Shown: positions 10,093 to 22,600 of the stretch, piece after piece
Layout of the letters: every line of letters starts with the position of its first letter
Numbering within the stretch: position 1 is the stretch's first letter
DNA from: Colocasia esculenta
Lineage: Eukaryota > Streptophyta > Magnoliopsida > Alismatales > Araceae
Direction of reading: 5' to 3'
Assembly: GCA_014218235.1 (NCBI GenBank)
Contig: CM024758.1
Coordinates: forward strand, 101,965,698 to 102,029,697
DNA: 64,000 bases
Notes under the pieces: model-generated
Told to the model about the DNA's origin: nothing
What the model saw: the letters and a program-made list of their open reading frames with translations, nothing else
Databases searched by the model: none
Position numbers and translations under genes: made by a program

Positions 10093-12140
10093 CTCCTCTC
10101 CACAAGAGTCCTACGTCCAGTCCTGAGCAACAACTCAGGCTTTCACTACCCAAGGGTACAGCCCCCCTTATGGACCCTTACACACCCAGCCGCAACTGGT
10201 CTTCTCTTCACAACCCGAAGAGGAATTACAACACCCTGGATACCACCAGGTCTTCCTTCTACTCGAAGGGAACACACACCCTAGAACCCCCAGGTCTTCC
10301 TTCAACACGAAGGGAACACTAGAGCACAATAATGTGAAATGAGATCAAGCCCCTAGATCAAGCTTATACAATGCTAGATCTGAAGCTAAGACTGAGAGGG
10401 AAAGTTCTACAGTGAGGGACACTCTCAATTTTCAGAAGTCTCAAAACTAACACAATGAATGCAGAGAGTTAAGAGCTAAACAATCAAAGGAGTGAGGCTT
10501 GGCTCTTCGAGATGCTCGCAGAAAAACTTGTGTAAGATTGTCGTTGGTATTCTCAATCTAAAAAACTATGTCTTCTGGAGCTTCAGTCTTCTTTATATAT
10601 CTTCTATTTGAAATTTGAATGTTGAAGTGCCCGTTGTCTCTAAGTTTTTGTTTACGTTAGACTGCATGGTCCTGTAGAGCTTCCCGTTCAACGGTCTTCA
10701 TGCACGCACAGAGAGAAGATCTTCTGTAATATCTTTTGGATTATATTTTGTCCAACATTGTATGACGAGTGCTGTCAGAGACCGACACGCATTACAAGCT
10801 TAAACAATAGACAGCTAAGCTGTCTCTTATTGTCAGTCAACGTTAGATTGATTTTATACAGAAATAGAAGTTCAATTCTGTTCTTCTAAAAAGATGTTTA
10901 CAGAATAAGCATGAGAATAGAAGATATCGTTTGCATGCACTGTAGTGATACATTCAGTCATAATAAATGCATGGTTGTCAGAGAGATATACGTGAAGACT
11001 TTGATTTTTCAATGTATTCAAAAATGAGCTCGAAAATCAAATCATTATTTTCACATGGAATCGTTATATGCATGACTTATGAAATCGTTATGAAAATGAG
11101 TTGATATTCATGTAAATCGTTGTGCACTCATAAGCAAACCGATGCATATACAAATCCTTATGCATTAATAATCAAATCGTTGTAGAGACAAATCGTTGTG
11201 ACTCCATAAGCAAATCGTTATGCACAAGTCATTTATCAAATCGTTAAAGACAATGTGAATGAATCGTTGTTTGCTGTATCAAATCGTTACAGTGACCAAG
11301 TCGTTATGTAACTTGATGAATCGTTACAGTAACAGAGTCGTTATGTAACTTATCGAATCGTTACAGGGATCATATCGTTTTGAATCTTGATGAGTCATTG
11401 TGACACTGAAATCATTGTTCTCACTTATCAAATTGATGTGAGAGCAAATCGTTGTTCTCACTTAAGAAATTGATGTGAGAGCAAATCGTTGTTCTCACTT
11501 AAGAAATCGATGTGAGAGCAAATCGTTGTTCTTACTTAAGAAATTGATGTGAGAGCAAATCGTTGTTCTCACTTAAGAAATCGATGTGAGAGCAAATCGT
11601 TGTTCTCACTTAAGAAATCGATGTGAGATCAAATCGTTGTTCTCACTTAAGAAATCGATGCGAAAGCAAGTCGTTATGAATACTTAGAAAATCGTTATGA
11701 AAGCAAATCGTTGCTATCACTTACCAAATTGTTGTGAGGGCAAATCGTTGCGATCACTTAACGAATCGTTGTGAGGGCAAGTCATTGCGATCACTTAACA
11801 AATTGTTGTGAGGGCAAATCGTTGCGATCACTTAACGAATCGTTGTGATATAGATTGTAATAGAGTGGCAATGACTTATGAAATCGTTATAGAACCAAAA
11901 TCGATGTGAATGAGGAAATCACTATGATTGTAAGGAAATAGTTATAACAACTAGAGAGTCGATGTATACTTAGAAAATTTCATGCTTTGAACTTACATTG
12001 CTACAGAGTAAATAATGCTTACACATTTAGCTTGTATTCCTTGTTTTATTTCTTGTGCTCAAATCTCATAGAAAATATGTTAGATTAAAGTTATATAATT
12101 TGTTAATCACCAAAAAAATATGTAATTAATTTAAATTACA
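10093..12140 (-). repeat. LTR A of the minus-strand copia complex, truncated by the CACTA
   Basis: The R/U5-like part at 10,093-10,330 (GTCCTACGTCCAG, CAACTCAGGCTTTCAC, CCAAGGGTACAG) parallels LTR B near 15,820-16,080 and LTR C near 26,780-27,030. Read on the minus strand, a TATATAAAG box lies at about 10,592-10,600. The LTR begins near 12,140 (TGTAATTTAAATT...), just after the gag stop; a TTTTGGTGATTAACAAA block close to the start matches the starts of the other copia LTRs. The start is uncertain by a few tens of bases. The last 170 or so bases of U5 are missing because the CACTA sits there. Confidence 0.75.
11060..11965 (-). repeat. AATCGTT motif array in the U3 of LTR A
   Basis: About two dozen exact AATCGTT copies, many extended to AAATCGTTGTGA or AAATCGTTATGA. 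They include a 37-bp tandem subrepeat (GAGAGCAAATCGTTGTTCTC core, about 11,408-11,650, about six copies). The array starts roughly 200 bp inside the LTR's 5' end, as do the arrays of LTRs B, C, D and E, but the motif differs. Confidence 0.85.
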
Positions 12141-15100
12141 TGGGGATAATGCTGATCATCAGGTTGGCCTTTTCTTCTTCTTCTTCACTGGAACTCGACT
12201 CATTGCTTGAGTCACCTTCATTGTTCCATGTAGCAGCCATGTCTTCTTCTTGTATCTTTTAAATTTCTTGGTATTATCTTTCTTTTTGAATTCTGCCTTC
12301 TTAAGTTTTGGATAATCAGCCTTAAGATGTCCAGGCTTCTTGCATTCATAGCAGATAGGCTCAGGTTGTAAGGCCCTCACATTTTGCATGTATTATATTT
12401 AATCCTATACATATTGTATTTAATTATTTTTGTGCATGTTGTATTTATTTATTTCTGTATATGTATGCTTGTTTGATGTATTTAAGTTCTGTTTGAAATC
12501 CCTGGTTAACGCCAATTCCGATGTTTGGGAGGCAATTCCGGCGATCTTCTTCAACTGGAAGGTACTCCTAGTGGTGAAGAAGCTTCCCCGACTCCGGGCG
12601 ACCTTCTGTGCAGGCGTGAAGATTGGATTTGGAGTCGGAGAGAACACCTTCTTGGCTTGGCCGAGGAGAGATTCATCGCCAAATTGAACCTTTAGATATT
12701 TTATTCCAGGAAAGTAGCTTAGGGGTATCATCCCTAGACATGTCCCCTAGGGTTAGAGTATTTTTACGGATTTTTATTTCATGTCCTGGATCCCCCAATT
12801 CTCTCTTTTTGTGAGTTCGGTCTGCACTTTTCTGCAGACCGAAGGTTGATGGCAACCTTGTTGCCACCAAGTTCCTGGGTTGATAGCAGCAGATTGTGCA
12901 GTTAACCCACCTTGACGGCAAGGCCCTTGCCGCCAAGTTCTTCTGTTTTTACAGAACTGTGAATTTCATCTCTGTGTGATAATTTTTGGATTTCTGGTTG
13001 TCTGTACATGTTGTAAAAATCTTGAATGTTTAGATACTGTCTTAGGGTTAATCCATGATTTTCTGTCAAATTTCTGTTCATACTGTCATTTAGTATAATT
13101 TCTGTTATGGTGAATTATGTATGATTTGACAGGAATTAATTCTAAATAAATAGTTTTACTGCATGTTATTGTTAGAGAGATTGATCATGAACTTAGGGTT
13201 ATTGTTTGCATGTTTTAACCTATGAGCATCGACTGTTTTACTGTCTACCATGTTAAGTGAATATTTTACTGAAATTCCATGAAATCTGTATTAAAGGTTA
13301 AAAATAGTTCTACTATTGCGAAAATTCTGGAAAATTGGTCATATGACATATTGCATGTATAGAGTTTGTGGTTGAATTTTGAGACTGTTTTGATATCTAT
13401 AGGTACTATTTGCACTTTAAAGGATATTAAAACCATGTTAAGCATGTTTGATTTAGATGTTGTAAATTCCAGTGATTAGCAGCATGTTTAGGTACTGTTA
13501 GGATTTATTTGTCACTATGAAACAACCATGTTAAGTTTTGTAAACTGAGATTTACATGTTTGAAAGATGTGCATATGAATGGATCAAATGGTGCTTGTAA
13601 ATAACGTAAATCATGTGGTTAAGTGAGAAAATGTGTATAAGTGAATCATGTGCCGAAATTGACACTGCTACCATAGAAGGCTGTAAAGTCGTACTGTAGA
13701 AAAGTCCCTATGGGAAGGCTCATTGTGTATGTGATATCCTGTGGACATCAGGATGAAATCCTGGAGGTGGACAAGTACCAATGGTTAGGGTGGAGAGGGC
13801 TTCTCCCAGTTCTGCGCAATTACCAAGATTCGTCACTATATTGCCTAGGGGACGGGTATGTGTTATGTGAATGTGTGTCCTTCTTTATGGTGGTTCAGAC
13901 TATGTGTCACGACAATTAAAGTGTAGAAGTGTGAAAAGTGTGTATATGTGCAATGTGTTCATGTGATAGTGTGTGTTAAAGTGCTACCATGTGAAAAGAT
14001 GTGAAACCATGTTAATGTGATTTTTTTATGATTAAAATAACAAGTAAAAATGTGATTATGTGTTATAAAAACATGTGTAAAATGCTAGACATCATGCTAG
14101 GATTGCTAATAACTATGTGCTTGATTTCATGATCTATTTGTTTAGAAATATGAATGATATGAATTGAAATTGGCACCATGAATCAAGTTAATTATCATGT
14201 GTAGAAAACTGATATAGGTTATTCATGAGTATTTGCATATTTGATATGAATCATGTGCCATGTACTTCCCTTATGTTTAAAGGAATAACATATATATGTG
14301 AAGTGTGTAAGGATGTGCCAATAGATTGCTTGTTGGGTCTTTTTGGAAGACTCATACTTGTTTTAACATACAGGTGAGACAGGTGTCTCCGTACTTGAGG
14401 AGGACATAGTGAGGAGCGTCTCCGAGCGAGAGGAGTAGCTGCACTTGTGGAGATTGATGCTTAGTTTACACTTTCTTTCATTAGTATGTGAACAATGTCA
14501 TTATATTACATGGACTTGTATAATTGTGGACATTTGTTATTTACATCTACTACTATATATATTGTGGAATGTGTGAATGATGATGGAATAAGATATATCT
14601 TTTATTTCCGCTGTACTTCCTTTTGTTATTTATGTACATCTCTACCTACTTTGTTGTGTTGGGTAAATGTTCCATTGTGACGGCACCCTTTGTATCGATG
14701 TGGATTGGAATAATCGTACCAGTATAAAGAGGGTCGTTACATAGGTCTTTTAAATTCTTTGCCTTTCTTGAAGTTTCTCCTTCCTGACTGATACTTCTTT
14801 TGGCCAGAATTCTTTGCAGTCGTCTGGAGAGGAGAGCTTCTTCATCATCACTGTTCTCTTCACTTCTTTCACCTTCTGATTCGCTTTCAGATGTATTTTC
14901 TGCTGCCTTGAGGGAATTGTTATACTTTTTCTTGCTGGAGAATTCTCCCAGCCTTTCCATAGTTATCTCATGAGCCATTAGAGACCCAATTAGTTTTTCG
15001 AGAGACATTCCCATGAGATCATTTGCTTCTTCTATGGCTATCACCTTTAGAGTCCATGAAGTTGGCAAGGATCTTAGTATTTTCCTCACCATATCTTCTA

Positions 15101-15575
15101 TCTCATATCTTTTACCTAGCCTAGCCAGGCCATTTGTGATATCTGTAAATCTACTGTACATTTGGAGATAGATTCTCCTAAATGCATTTGGAATTTCTCA
15201 TATTGTGTTACCAATATATCTATTGTGTTTTCTCTTACCTTATCTATTCATTCGTAGGTAAGTTTCAGCTTGTCCCACATTTCTTTGGTTGACTTGTATG
15301 CAGATATCCAGTTGAATTCCTTCTTGCTTAGTGAACAACACAATATGCTCTTGGACTTGCTGTTCTGCGACATTTGCTTCTTATGATCAGCATCTGTCAA
15401 GTTTTCTTTGGAGTTTAGGATTATCAGATCTCTGTCTTCTATTATGGTCCATAGTTGATAGTCCAGACCTTGAAGAAAGAACTCTCTATCTTGTCTTCCA
15501 ATAATTGTAGTCTTCTCCATCGAATAGAGGAGGCCAGTTGACAAACTGTCCCTTTGCATAACCTTGGGCTGCCAT
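12136..15575 (-). pseudogene. gag: Copia gag (UBN2 type) of a gag-only unit, split by an LTR insert
   Basis: This is the capsid gene of a copia element lacking pol. The minus-strand start at 15,575 encodes MAAQGYAKGQFVNWPPLFDG, followed by the usual EDYNYWKTR. A UBN2-type core follows with frameshifts: ...CSLSKKEF...TKEMWDKLKLTYE (to about 15,248), then MYSRFTDITNGLARLGKRYE and an acidic linker SESESEGERSEENSDDEE (about 15,160-14,800). The frame is broken by the insert at 12,367-14,741. Beyond it is a zinc knuckle, CYECKKPGHLKADYPKLKK (about 12,300-12,360), whose fourth ligand is Tyr instead of Cys. An acidic end (SSSEEEEKANL) is followed by a stop at 12,136-12,138. In the frame giving this ending no protease, integrase or RT follows; LTR A begins directly. 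Gag would form the particle that packages RNA. This copy is dead but resembles gag-only (TR-GAG type) non-autonomous elements. Confidence 0.8.
12367..14741 (+). mobile_element. Probable solo LTR, 2.4 kb, inserted in the copia gag
   Basis: The insert runs from TGTAAGGCCCTCA to GAGGGTCGTTACA. The ends are imperfect inverted repeats beginning TG and ending CA. The flanks are CAGGT (12,362-12,366) and TAGGT (14,742-14,746), one mismatch in a 5-bp duplication. Neighbouring gag sequence continues on both sides. No pol domain lies inside. An intron-acceptor-like TACAG|GTGAGACAGG occurs near 14,372, similar to sites near the 3' end of other Ty3 LTRs here. A mirrored GGCAA...TTGCC cluster is at 12,848-12,935. 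Orientation is taken as plus; the family is not determined. Confidence 0.75.
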
Positions 15576-15622
15576 TTATCTTTGCTCTTCAGATCGTGAT
15601 ATCTACTTCTAGAAGAGACTTG

Positions 15623-15634
15623 GCTCTGATACCA
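15623..15634 (-). other. Primer binding site downstream of LTR B
   Basis: On the minus strand this reads TGGTATCAGAGC, the perfect complement of the initiator tRNA-Met 3' end used by most plant copia elements. It lies two bases from the LTR B end. It marks LTR B as a 5' LTR for the gag at 15,575. Confidence 0.9.
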
Positions 15635-16919
15635 CTTGTTGACCAGGTTGCAAGCCCAGAGGGGGTGAATGGATTTCTAAAAATTCGTCTTAGAAATATT
15701 ATGTGACAAAATAACTCTAGAAACACTAAACAAAACAGTTAGAGTTAATGAGTAGTGGATAAGGAGATAAAATCAATCACATGAACAACAAATTTTTTAT
15801 CCTGGTTCAGATCTCCTATCACAAGGAGTCCTACGCCCAATCCCCAAGCAACAACTTGGGATTTCACTAACTAAGGGTATAGTCCCCCTCAAGGACACTT
15901 ACCATCCAGCACCAGCTGACCTTCTCTTCACTCCACGAAGAGGCAAAACACCACCTGTTACAACAGGTCTTCCATTCCACAAAAGGGAAGGAACCACCCA
16001 CTAACTAGTAGGCCCTCTCTTCACAGATGAAGAGGAGCACTCAAAGAAGAGTAAGGAAATTATGGCCCTAGACCAAGCTACTAACAACAATACAATGCTT
16101 GATCTGAGGCAGAATCTGAGAGACAAAGAATTACACTGAAAAGAAGATCTCTCAGATCTAAAACAAGCTCTCACACTCTAGAGGAAATGGAAGTACAGTG
16201 CTTTGTGGAGAGCTAAGAGCAAGAGTCTTTTTTTGAATGAAGAAGCGAGCTCTTCTGTCTTTCTATCCAGAAAGGGATTATCTTGCATTTGTCAACACAC
16301 TTCTATTGATCTTCACTTTGAAGAAGTATCCATTGAAGTGTCCGTTGTCTCTCATCTTGAAACGTGTCTCCTGATAGTTGTAGCAGGTCCAACGTAAGAG
16401 GCCCAAAAAACCTATTGATAATAAATAATAATGCTTGGATAGAGACACAGTGAGAGGGAGATCATATGTATATCTTTTTTACTCAGGTCAGCACGATCTA
16501 TCCAATGTTGTAAACGTGTGTGACTACCGGAAACCTGTAGACAATAAATGCTGGAAGATAGACAACTCAAATGTATTTAAACTGCCAGTCAATGTCATTG
16601 GCCATACTGTAGGAGGATGTACTAAAGAGGAACGCCATTCTGCCATGATTTAAAGTTCTATCTGATATGTCAAGAAAGTGGTAACCAATAAAAGAAGACA
16701 TGCATAGATATTGTACCCATGATAAACAATAAATGCCTTAGTGCAAAGGATACACAACAATTTATGGGAAGATTTGAAACGCTCAGCATTTCAAAATTAA
16801 TTGGAAAGGAACTGCAAGGCAAAATATGATTATCATAATTTTATCATGTTTAATGAGACCTTATCATAATCAACATAATAATTATAAAGGTCATTATCAA
16901 GGTAATACACTTATTATCT

Positions 16920-17475
16920 AAAACATAATCGATGTTCGAAGAGAGTCGATGTTCAAAGACAGTCGATGTTCAAAGAGAGTCGATGTCTAAACATAATCGA
17001 TGTTCATAGGGAGTCGATGTTCAAAGAGAGTCGATGTCTAAACATAAACGATGTTCTAATGAAGTTGATGTGAGCGTAATCGATGTTGGAATGGAATCGA
17101 TTTTGAGATGAAATCGATGTGAGCGTAATCGATGTTAAAATGTAATCGATGTTTAAGTAAAATCGATGATGAAATGTAATCGATGTTGAAATGAAATCGA
17201 TGTCGAAATGTAATCGATGTTTAAATTAAATCGATGTTGAAACAATAATCGATGTTTAAGTGAACTCGATGTTGAAATGTAATCGATGTTCAAGTGAAAT
17301 CGACGTTTAAATAAAATCGATGTTGAAACATAATCGATGTGAGAGTAATCAATGTTTAAGTAGACTGTAATCGATGTAAAGGTCATCGATGTTAAAACAT
17401 AGTTGATGTTTAAGTAGACTGTAATCGATGTTTAAGCAGAATCGATGTGCTGTTAAAATAGTAGTTGATGTAGAC
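16920..17475 (-). repeat. ATCGAT motif array in the U3 of LTR B
   Basis: About twenty AATCGATGTT-like copies (core palindrome ATCGAT), spaced mostly 14-17 bp, with AGTCGATGTTCAAAG variants at the left end. The position is comparable to the arrays of LTRs A, C, D and E. Confidence 0.9.
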
Positions 17476-17610
17476 TTAGATAAATCATATGCATTTGACT
17501 TCTAATTTAAATGAGTGTAACCAACTTACAGAATTTATTATATTTGATAATTGTGACAAACTTCAGAAAAATATGTTAGTCAAATATTTTCAATGGTTTT
17601 GTTTGTCACC

Positions 17611-17646
17611 AATATATATATATATATATAATATATATATATATAT

Positions 17647-17681
<35 letters not shown>
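17611..17681. repeat. (TA)n / (GA)n microsatellite
   Basis: A run of TA repeats (17,611-17,654) passes directly into (GA)n (17,655-17,680) at the 5' edge of LTR B. The neighbouring 17,691-18,038 holds no recognisable coding or structural feature. Confidence 0.95.
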
Positions 17682-17684
<3 letters not shown>

Positions 17685-18038
17685 TCATCAAAATGTAGGG
17701 AACTTGGTCAGGGAAAGTAGAGCATGAACATGACCAGCAAGAAGAATAGTGATAGTGGAAATATTGGATCAAAATAAAGAGAGTAGATGTTGCAACGGGA
17801 TGATGATACAGATTAACCTGTAGGAAGGATGTGCCGACCTAATGTAAGAAGGTGTCAAAAAAAAATTATCGACAGAGCATGAAAGATGTGTCAAGCTAAG
17901 TGAAGTGTGAGTCGACCAACATGAAATACAAGACATTTGTAGTCAATGACTATAAGAAATGGAGTGATTAGGAGTCAAGTATTATTCCAAGGAACTCTAA
18001 AAGATTAATTTTCTTCAATTATTTCAGAAATACATCTT

Positions 18039-19625
18039 TTACAAATTACACATGCCCAGCTCTCTTCGGAGAGAGGTAAACCTCTCTTCAGGAAGGGCTT
18101 TTGTAAAGATGTCTACCAACTGATTTTCAGTTTCTATGAATGAAATACTAATATTACCATTTGCTACATGATCTCTAATGAAATGATACTTAACCTCAAT
18201 ATGTTTAGTTCTTGAATGTTGTACTGGATTCTTTGTGAGATTGATTGCACTGGTGTTGTCACATAACAGGGGTACACATTTGATGTTTAGTCCATAGTCC
18301 TCCAGTTATTGTTTGATCCACAGTAGTTGAGTGCAACAATTCCTAGCAGCAACATATTCAACTTCAGTTGTTGACAAAGCCACAAAGTTCTGCTTTCTTG
18401 AGGACCAGGAGATCAAACACCTTGCAAGAAACTAACAAGAACCACTAGTGCTTTTCCTATCTACTTTGTATCTAGCATAATAAGCATCAGTATAACCAAC
18501 TAAGTTCATCTTGCATGATCTTGGATACCATAGACCTGATTCACATGTATATGATAAATATCTACAAATCCTTTTGGTTAAAATTAATGGGAATCTTTAG
18601 AATCTGCATGGTACCTAGCACACATGCATACACTAAATAAAATATCTGGTCTAGTAGCAGTTAAGTATAGTAGAGAACCAATCATACCTTTGTAGGATTT
18701 CTAATCTACTTTCTTACCTTGAGGATCACTATCTAATCTGGTGGAGGTGCTCATAAGAGTGGTTAGATGCTTTGCTTGTTCAAAACCAAACTTCTTTAAT
18801 AAGTCCTTGATGTATTTGGTCTAGTTGATATGACTTCCCTCCTTGTCTTATTTGATTTGGAGTCCAAGAAAGTAAGTCAATTCCCCCATCAAACTCATCT
18901 CGAATTCTCCCTACATTAATTATTCAAAGTACTTGCAAAGAGATTCATCAGTAGCTGCGAAAATGATGTCATTAACATAAATTTGTACAATTAAGGTATT
19001 CTGAGAGCATGATTTAATAAACAAGGTGCTATCTACTTTGCCCCTTGTAAAACCATGTTCTAAAAGAAATGCACTTAGCCTTTCATACTAAGCTCTAGTT
19101 GCTTGTTTCAAACCATATAAAACTTTATGCAATTTGAAAACACGATTAGGATGGTCTATGCCTTCAAAGCCAAGAGATTGTTCAACATAGACTTCCTCTT
19201 TTGTAAAACCATTTTAAAATGTAGATTTCACATCCATTTGAAATAATTTTAAATCAAATGCAGATGCATATGCTAGTAAAATCCGAATAGCCTCAAGTCT
19301 AGCTACTGGTTCATAGGTTCATCAAAATCTATGCCCTCCTCTTGGGAATAGTCTTGAGCTACCAGTCTAGTCTTGTTTTTAGTAATGACACTAGTTACAT
19401 CCATTTTGTTTCTGAACACCCATTGGTGCCAATAACAGGATGATCTGCTGGCCTAGGCACAAGGGAGCAAACATGGTTCTCTTGAACTGAATCAGGTCAT
19501 CTTGCATGCTAGAATCCAAGAGTCATCAGTCAGTGATTCATTGACTGTCTTAGGCTCATTTTGTGAAACGAAAACTAAATAGTCACAAGGAATAGTATTA
19601 CCTCTGGTTCTTACCTCTACATTTG
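18039..19625 (-). pseudogene. pol: Copia reverse transcriptase and RNase H, degenerate
   Basis: The minus-strand pol end includes VRTRGNTIPCDYLVF at the start of the RT region (about 19,600). The RT catalytic motif is at 18,968-18,979 and reads YVND instead of YVDD (GAT to AAT), which would abolish metal binding. RNase H-like sequence (SSRKQNFVALSTTE, CDNTSAINLTKN, then KALPEERFTSLRRELG) runs to a stop at 18,039-18,041. Several in-frame stops and frameshifts occur. The product would copy the element RNA in its particle. The upstream frame is cut by the solo LTR at 19,626, between integrase and RT. Confidence 0.85.
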
Positions 19626-22600
19626 TGCCACGCCCCTCCAATTTAGCAGCGGAATAAATGGAGGGAGACGCGAACAACGAGTATGGTAACGATAATTGCG
19701 CATACTTTCGCAAACATCAGAGCATCTAATAAACAATAATTGAAATAACTCTTGATTTTATTATAAAATCTCTAAGACTATTACAACCACTAATTCAGAG
19801 CCACACATAAGGCTCAATGACATCATTACATTGAAAAGAAATCTAAACCAATCACTACTAGACTCCATGGTGCTAGGGTGACTTCGTCATTGACTCCAGG
19901 TCACTCATCACTCTGGTCCTGTCCCATGGTACGTATAGCGTCATCGTCCGACTTACTTGAGACACAATAACAAATAACGCAGGGTGAGCGATAACGCCCA
20001 GTAGGACTTAAATCTCAGGCTCAAGCAGGCTTTAAATAATTAATGCATTAAATGGCAGAGTAACTAATGATAGAAATAGTCATGTAAAGTCGAGAAAGTA
20101 ATAGCACAGGTAACATAGTTCAAATAGCAGATGAATCAAGTATAGCACGATGACTAAAGTCAAGTCACGATAGAAAACGATAACAATAATAGAAAGTAAT
20201 GATATTGTCAAGAATAGCTAGCGACATGTATAGCAAGAAGAGATGATAGTAGATGGTCATGTAAAGAGTAAATTGCACTTTGAATGTGATCAAGTCGCTA
20301 TAGCACACAGTAACTCAAGATAGCGAGTATCAAGTAGAGCAAGTAGAGCGTATGACAGGATAGCGTGTAACGAGATAGCATGTATGGTTGCACCGCAGTG
20401 CACGAGACGAGTATGACAATAGTCACTTTAGGACAATAGCCATTTCAAGATAGTACAGTACGTTTGAACTCCTCAGACTACTGTTATAACAGTCATTGCT
20501 AGCATAGTAATAGCACCGCAATGATACAGTACGTCTGAACTCCTCAGACCAATAGTAACAGTTAGATGTCTAGCCAAGATAGTATAGTCAGAACTGGTGC
20601 AATGCAGAACACCGTCAATAGCCCCTGCAGGTATTTTCGGGTGGCTCTCTACCCCCAGGACTAGATTGGAGCCCCTCAGACACTCTCCGTGCCCTGCACA
20701 GTATGCATTTGATACAGTAGAGTCACAAGACCCATATTATAGCGCTAGACAGTCATGAAATAGTATAAACGATAGGAGCTACACAGCTCAAAGGGTAACA
20801 AGAGAGTACTAGATGAATAGATGAGAGAGACGAGATAGTGGAGTGAACGTGAATATGAATAGACGAGCGAGTAGAGTATATATGAGATCTTATGGTCATT
20901 GCACATGAAACATCGAGTAACGAGCGATAGTAACAGTTGCACAACATGCGCGTACGGTGTTGGCAGTCAGGTGGAAGTCACGATCTTTCCGCTGGCCATG
21001 TTATGCACAAGTCAGAGGTCCGACGTGATTTAAGGTAAGAGCGAACTTCTAATAGCCGTTTGGATCATATCGATCCCTAAAGGTGTAATGGGTGTTAGGG
21101 TACAACCAGCTCGTCGACCATGTGGGAATCCATGGACAGAGGAGACTTACGGAGGCCTTGTGCAAGGGTTCACTAGTCCGGCGAAAGGAATATCCGACGG
21201 AGAGTTCACCACAAGCCAAGTAAAGTGTGTATATAAAAACAGGTGCTCGACGTTCTAGAGGAATTCTAGAACAGTGGAGCGTCGATATTGGTATATAAAC
21301 AACACAAGAAATGAATACAAGTATTTTAAAATAGGGCAAGTAATATACTTTATTGCAATAAATTACCAGATACATTATGAGATACTTTATGCCAAATTTC
21401 AGCCATATATGGATGGTTCATGTGTGTGCATGTGTAAGAGAATTCATAGATAGAAAAGAAGTTGTGAATATGTATTTTAAAGCATTCAAATAGCTGCAAT
21501 TTAAAACATGTGTTTTTACTGCGTGTATGACTGTTAATAAGGCGTAAGAATATTGTAGAAGGTGAGAGCAATAAATTTTATGGGTTTTCCTCAAAAATCC
21601 TGTGAAGGCGACATAGGCCTGTAAGGGTAGCGACAGGGTCAGGCAGATCGCGACAGGGCATGAAGAGGTTGCGACAGGGCTGTCAGGACAGAAGGGCAGA
21701 TCGCGACAGGCTTGCATGAGGGTCGCGACTGCCTGGTTAGAAGATCGCGACACTTAGGACTGTCGCGATCAGATCGCAACAGATCTTGTGAATGCGGCCT
21801 ATCGGGCCGTCGCGTTCATAGGGTCTGCGCCTGAGCCTGTCAAAGTTCTGATTTGTCTTGGATTGCAGTCCAGAAACTTGCTTTTTTAACATAGGGTAGT
21901 TCAGAAAATCATAACTAAATGTACAGACGATGAAAAATCATGAAATCAGAGGCAAATGAAACTAGACATAGGAGAGTACTTCTAGTAAATAGGAATTAGA
22001 GAGAAAGCATGGTTTGAACTTGGTTTGAGCGTGAACAATAACGAGTAACACAGAACATGATACAGAGCGCAAGATCGATTTAATTCGAGCAATATGCTCA
22101 ACAAAATTTAGGGCTTTTAGGGGCAAAAGATCCCTAACAACATGAAGTATCTACAGTAAAAATTTTGTAGCATGGGATCAAGTATAAATAGAGATTTGAA
22201 TTAAACATGATGTCTCGAGGTTATCATGTTTGCAGATCTTCTAAAATCAAGAACAAAAGATTGGCTTGATGAAAAAGAGGGATTCAAGAGGGATTTTGTT
22301 CCTGGTGATTGGAACTACCTACAGACGAGTTTAATTTGATTTTTCTCTTGAGAATGCCTACCTGACTCGATTTTCTCTTCTAGGGCTAGAACTTGAAGAA
22401 CGGGTTGAGAGCTTGAAAAGTTCTTCTCCCCACGAAATCTCCTCCTCCTTGGCCTCTCCTCCTGGTCTAGGAATCCCTTGGCACGAGCTAGAGTCAGCCA
22501 TGAGGTTTTAGGAGAATATTTAAGCTTCTCCTCTTTCTATTTACTAATAGGACTCTAACTCCTATTAAATTCCGAATTTCCTCTTTCCTAACCTCCTTCC

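Larger units (their letters stand above)
15637..17690 (-). repeat. LTR B of the copia complex (about 2.05 kb)
   Basis: The 3' boundary on the minus strand is ...CCTGGTCAACA followed by the PBS. The 5' boundary is placed at 17,690 (TGATGAACAATC), near a (GA)n/(TA)n tract and a TATTGGTGACAAACAAAACC block matching other copia LTR starts. R/U5 features shared with LTRs A and C are at 15,780-16,110. It lies between the end of one pol (18,039) and the start of another gag (15,575), so it serves both as 3' LTR of the larger unit and 5' LTR of the gag-only unit. No clear polypurine tract precedes it, so the upstream boundary is approximate. Confidence 0.75.

Noticed and set aside
17153..17386. Minus-strand 77-residue frame in LTR B
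   Set aside because: It is a translation of the AATCGATGTT repeat array.
20745..21753. Minus-strand frames of 64-111 residues in the solo LTR
   Set aside because: No recognisable domain. Counterparts in the related LTR (45,195-46,050) are only partly kept, and several overlap in different frames.
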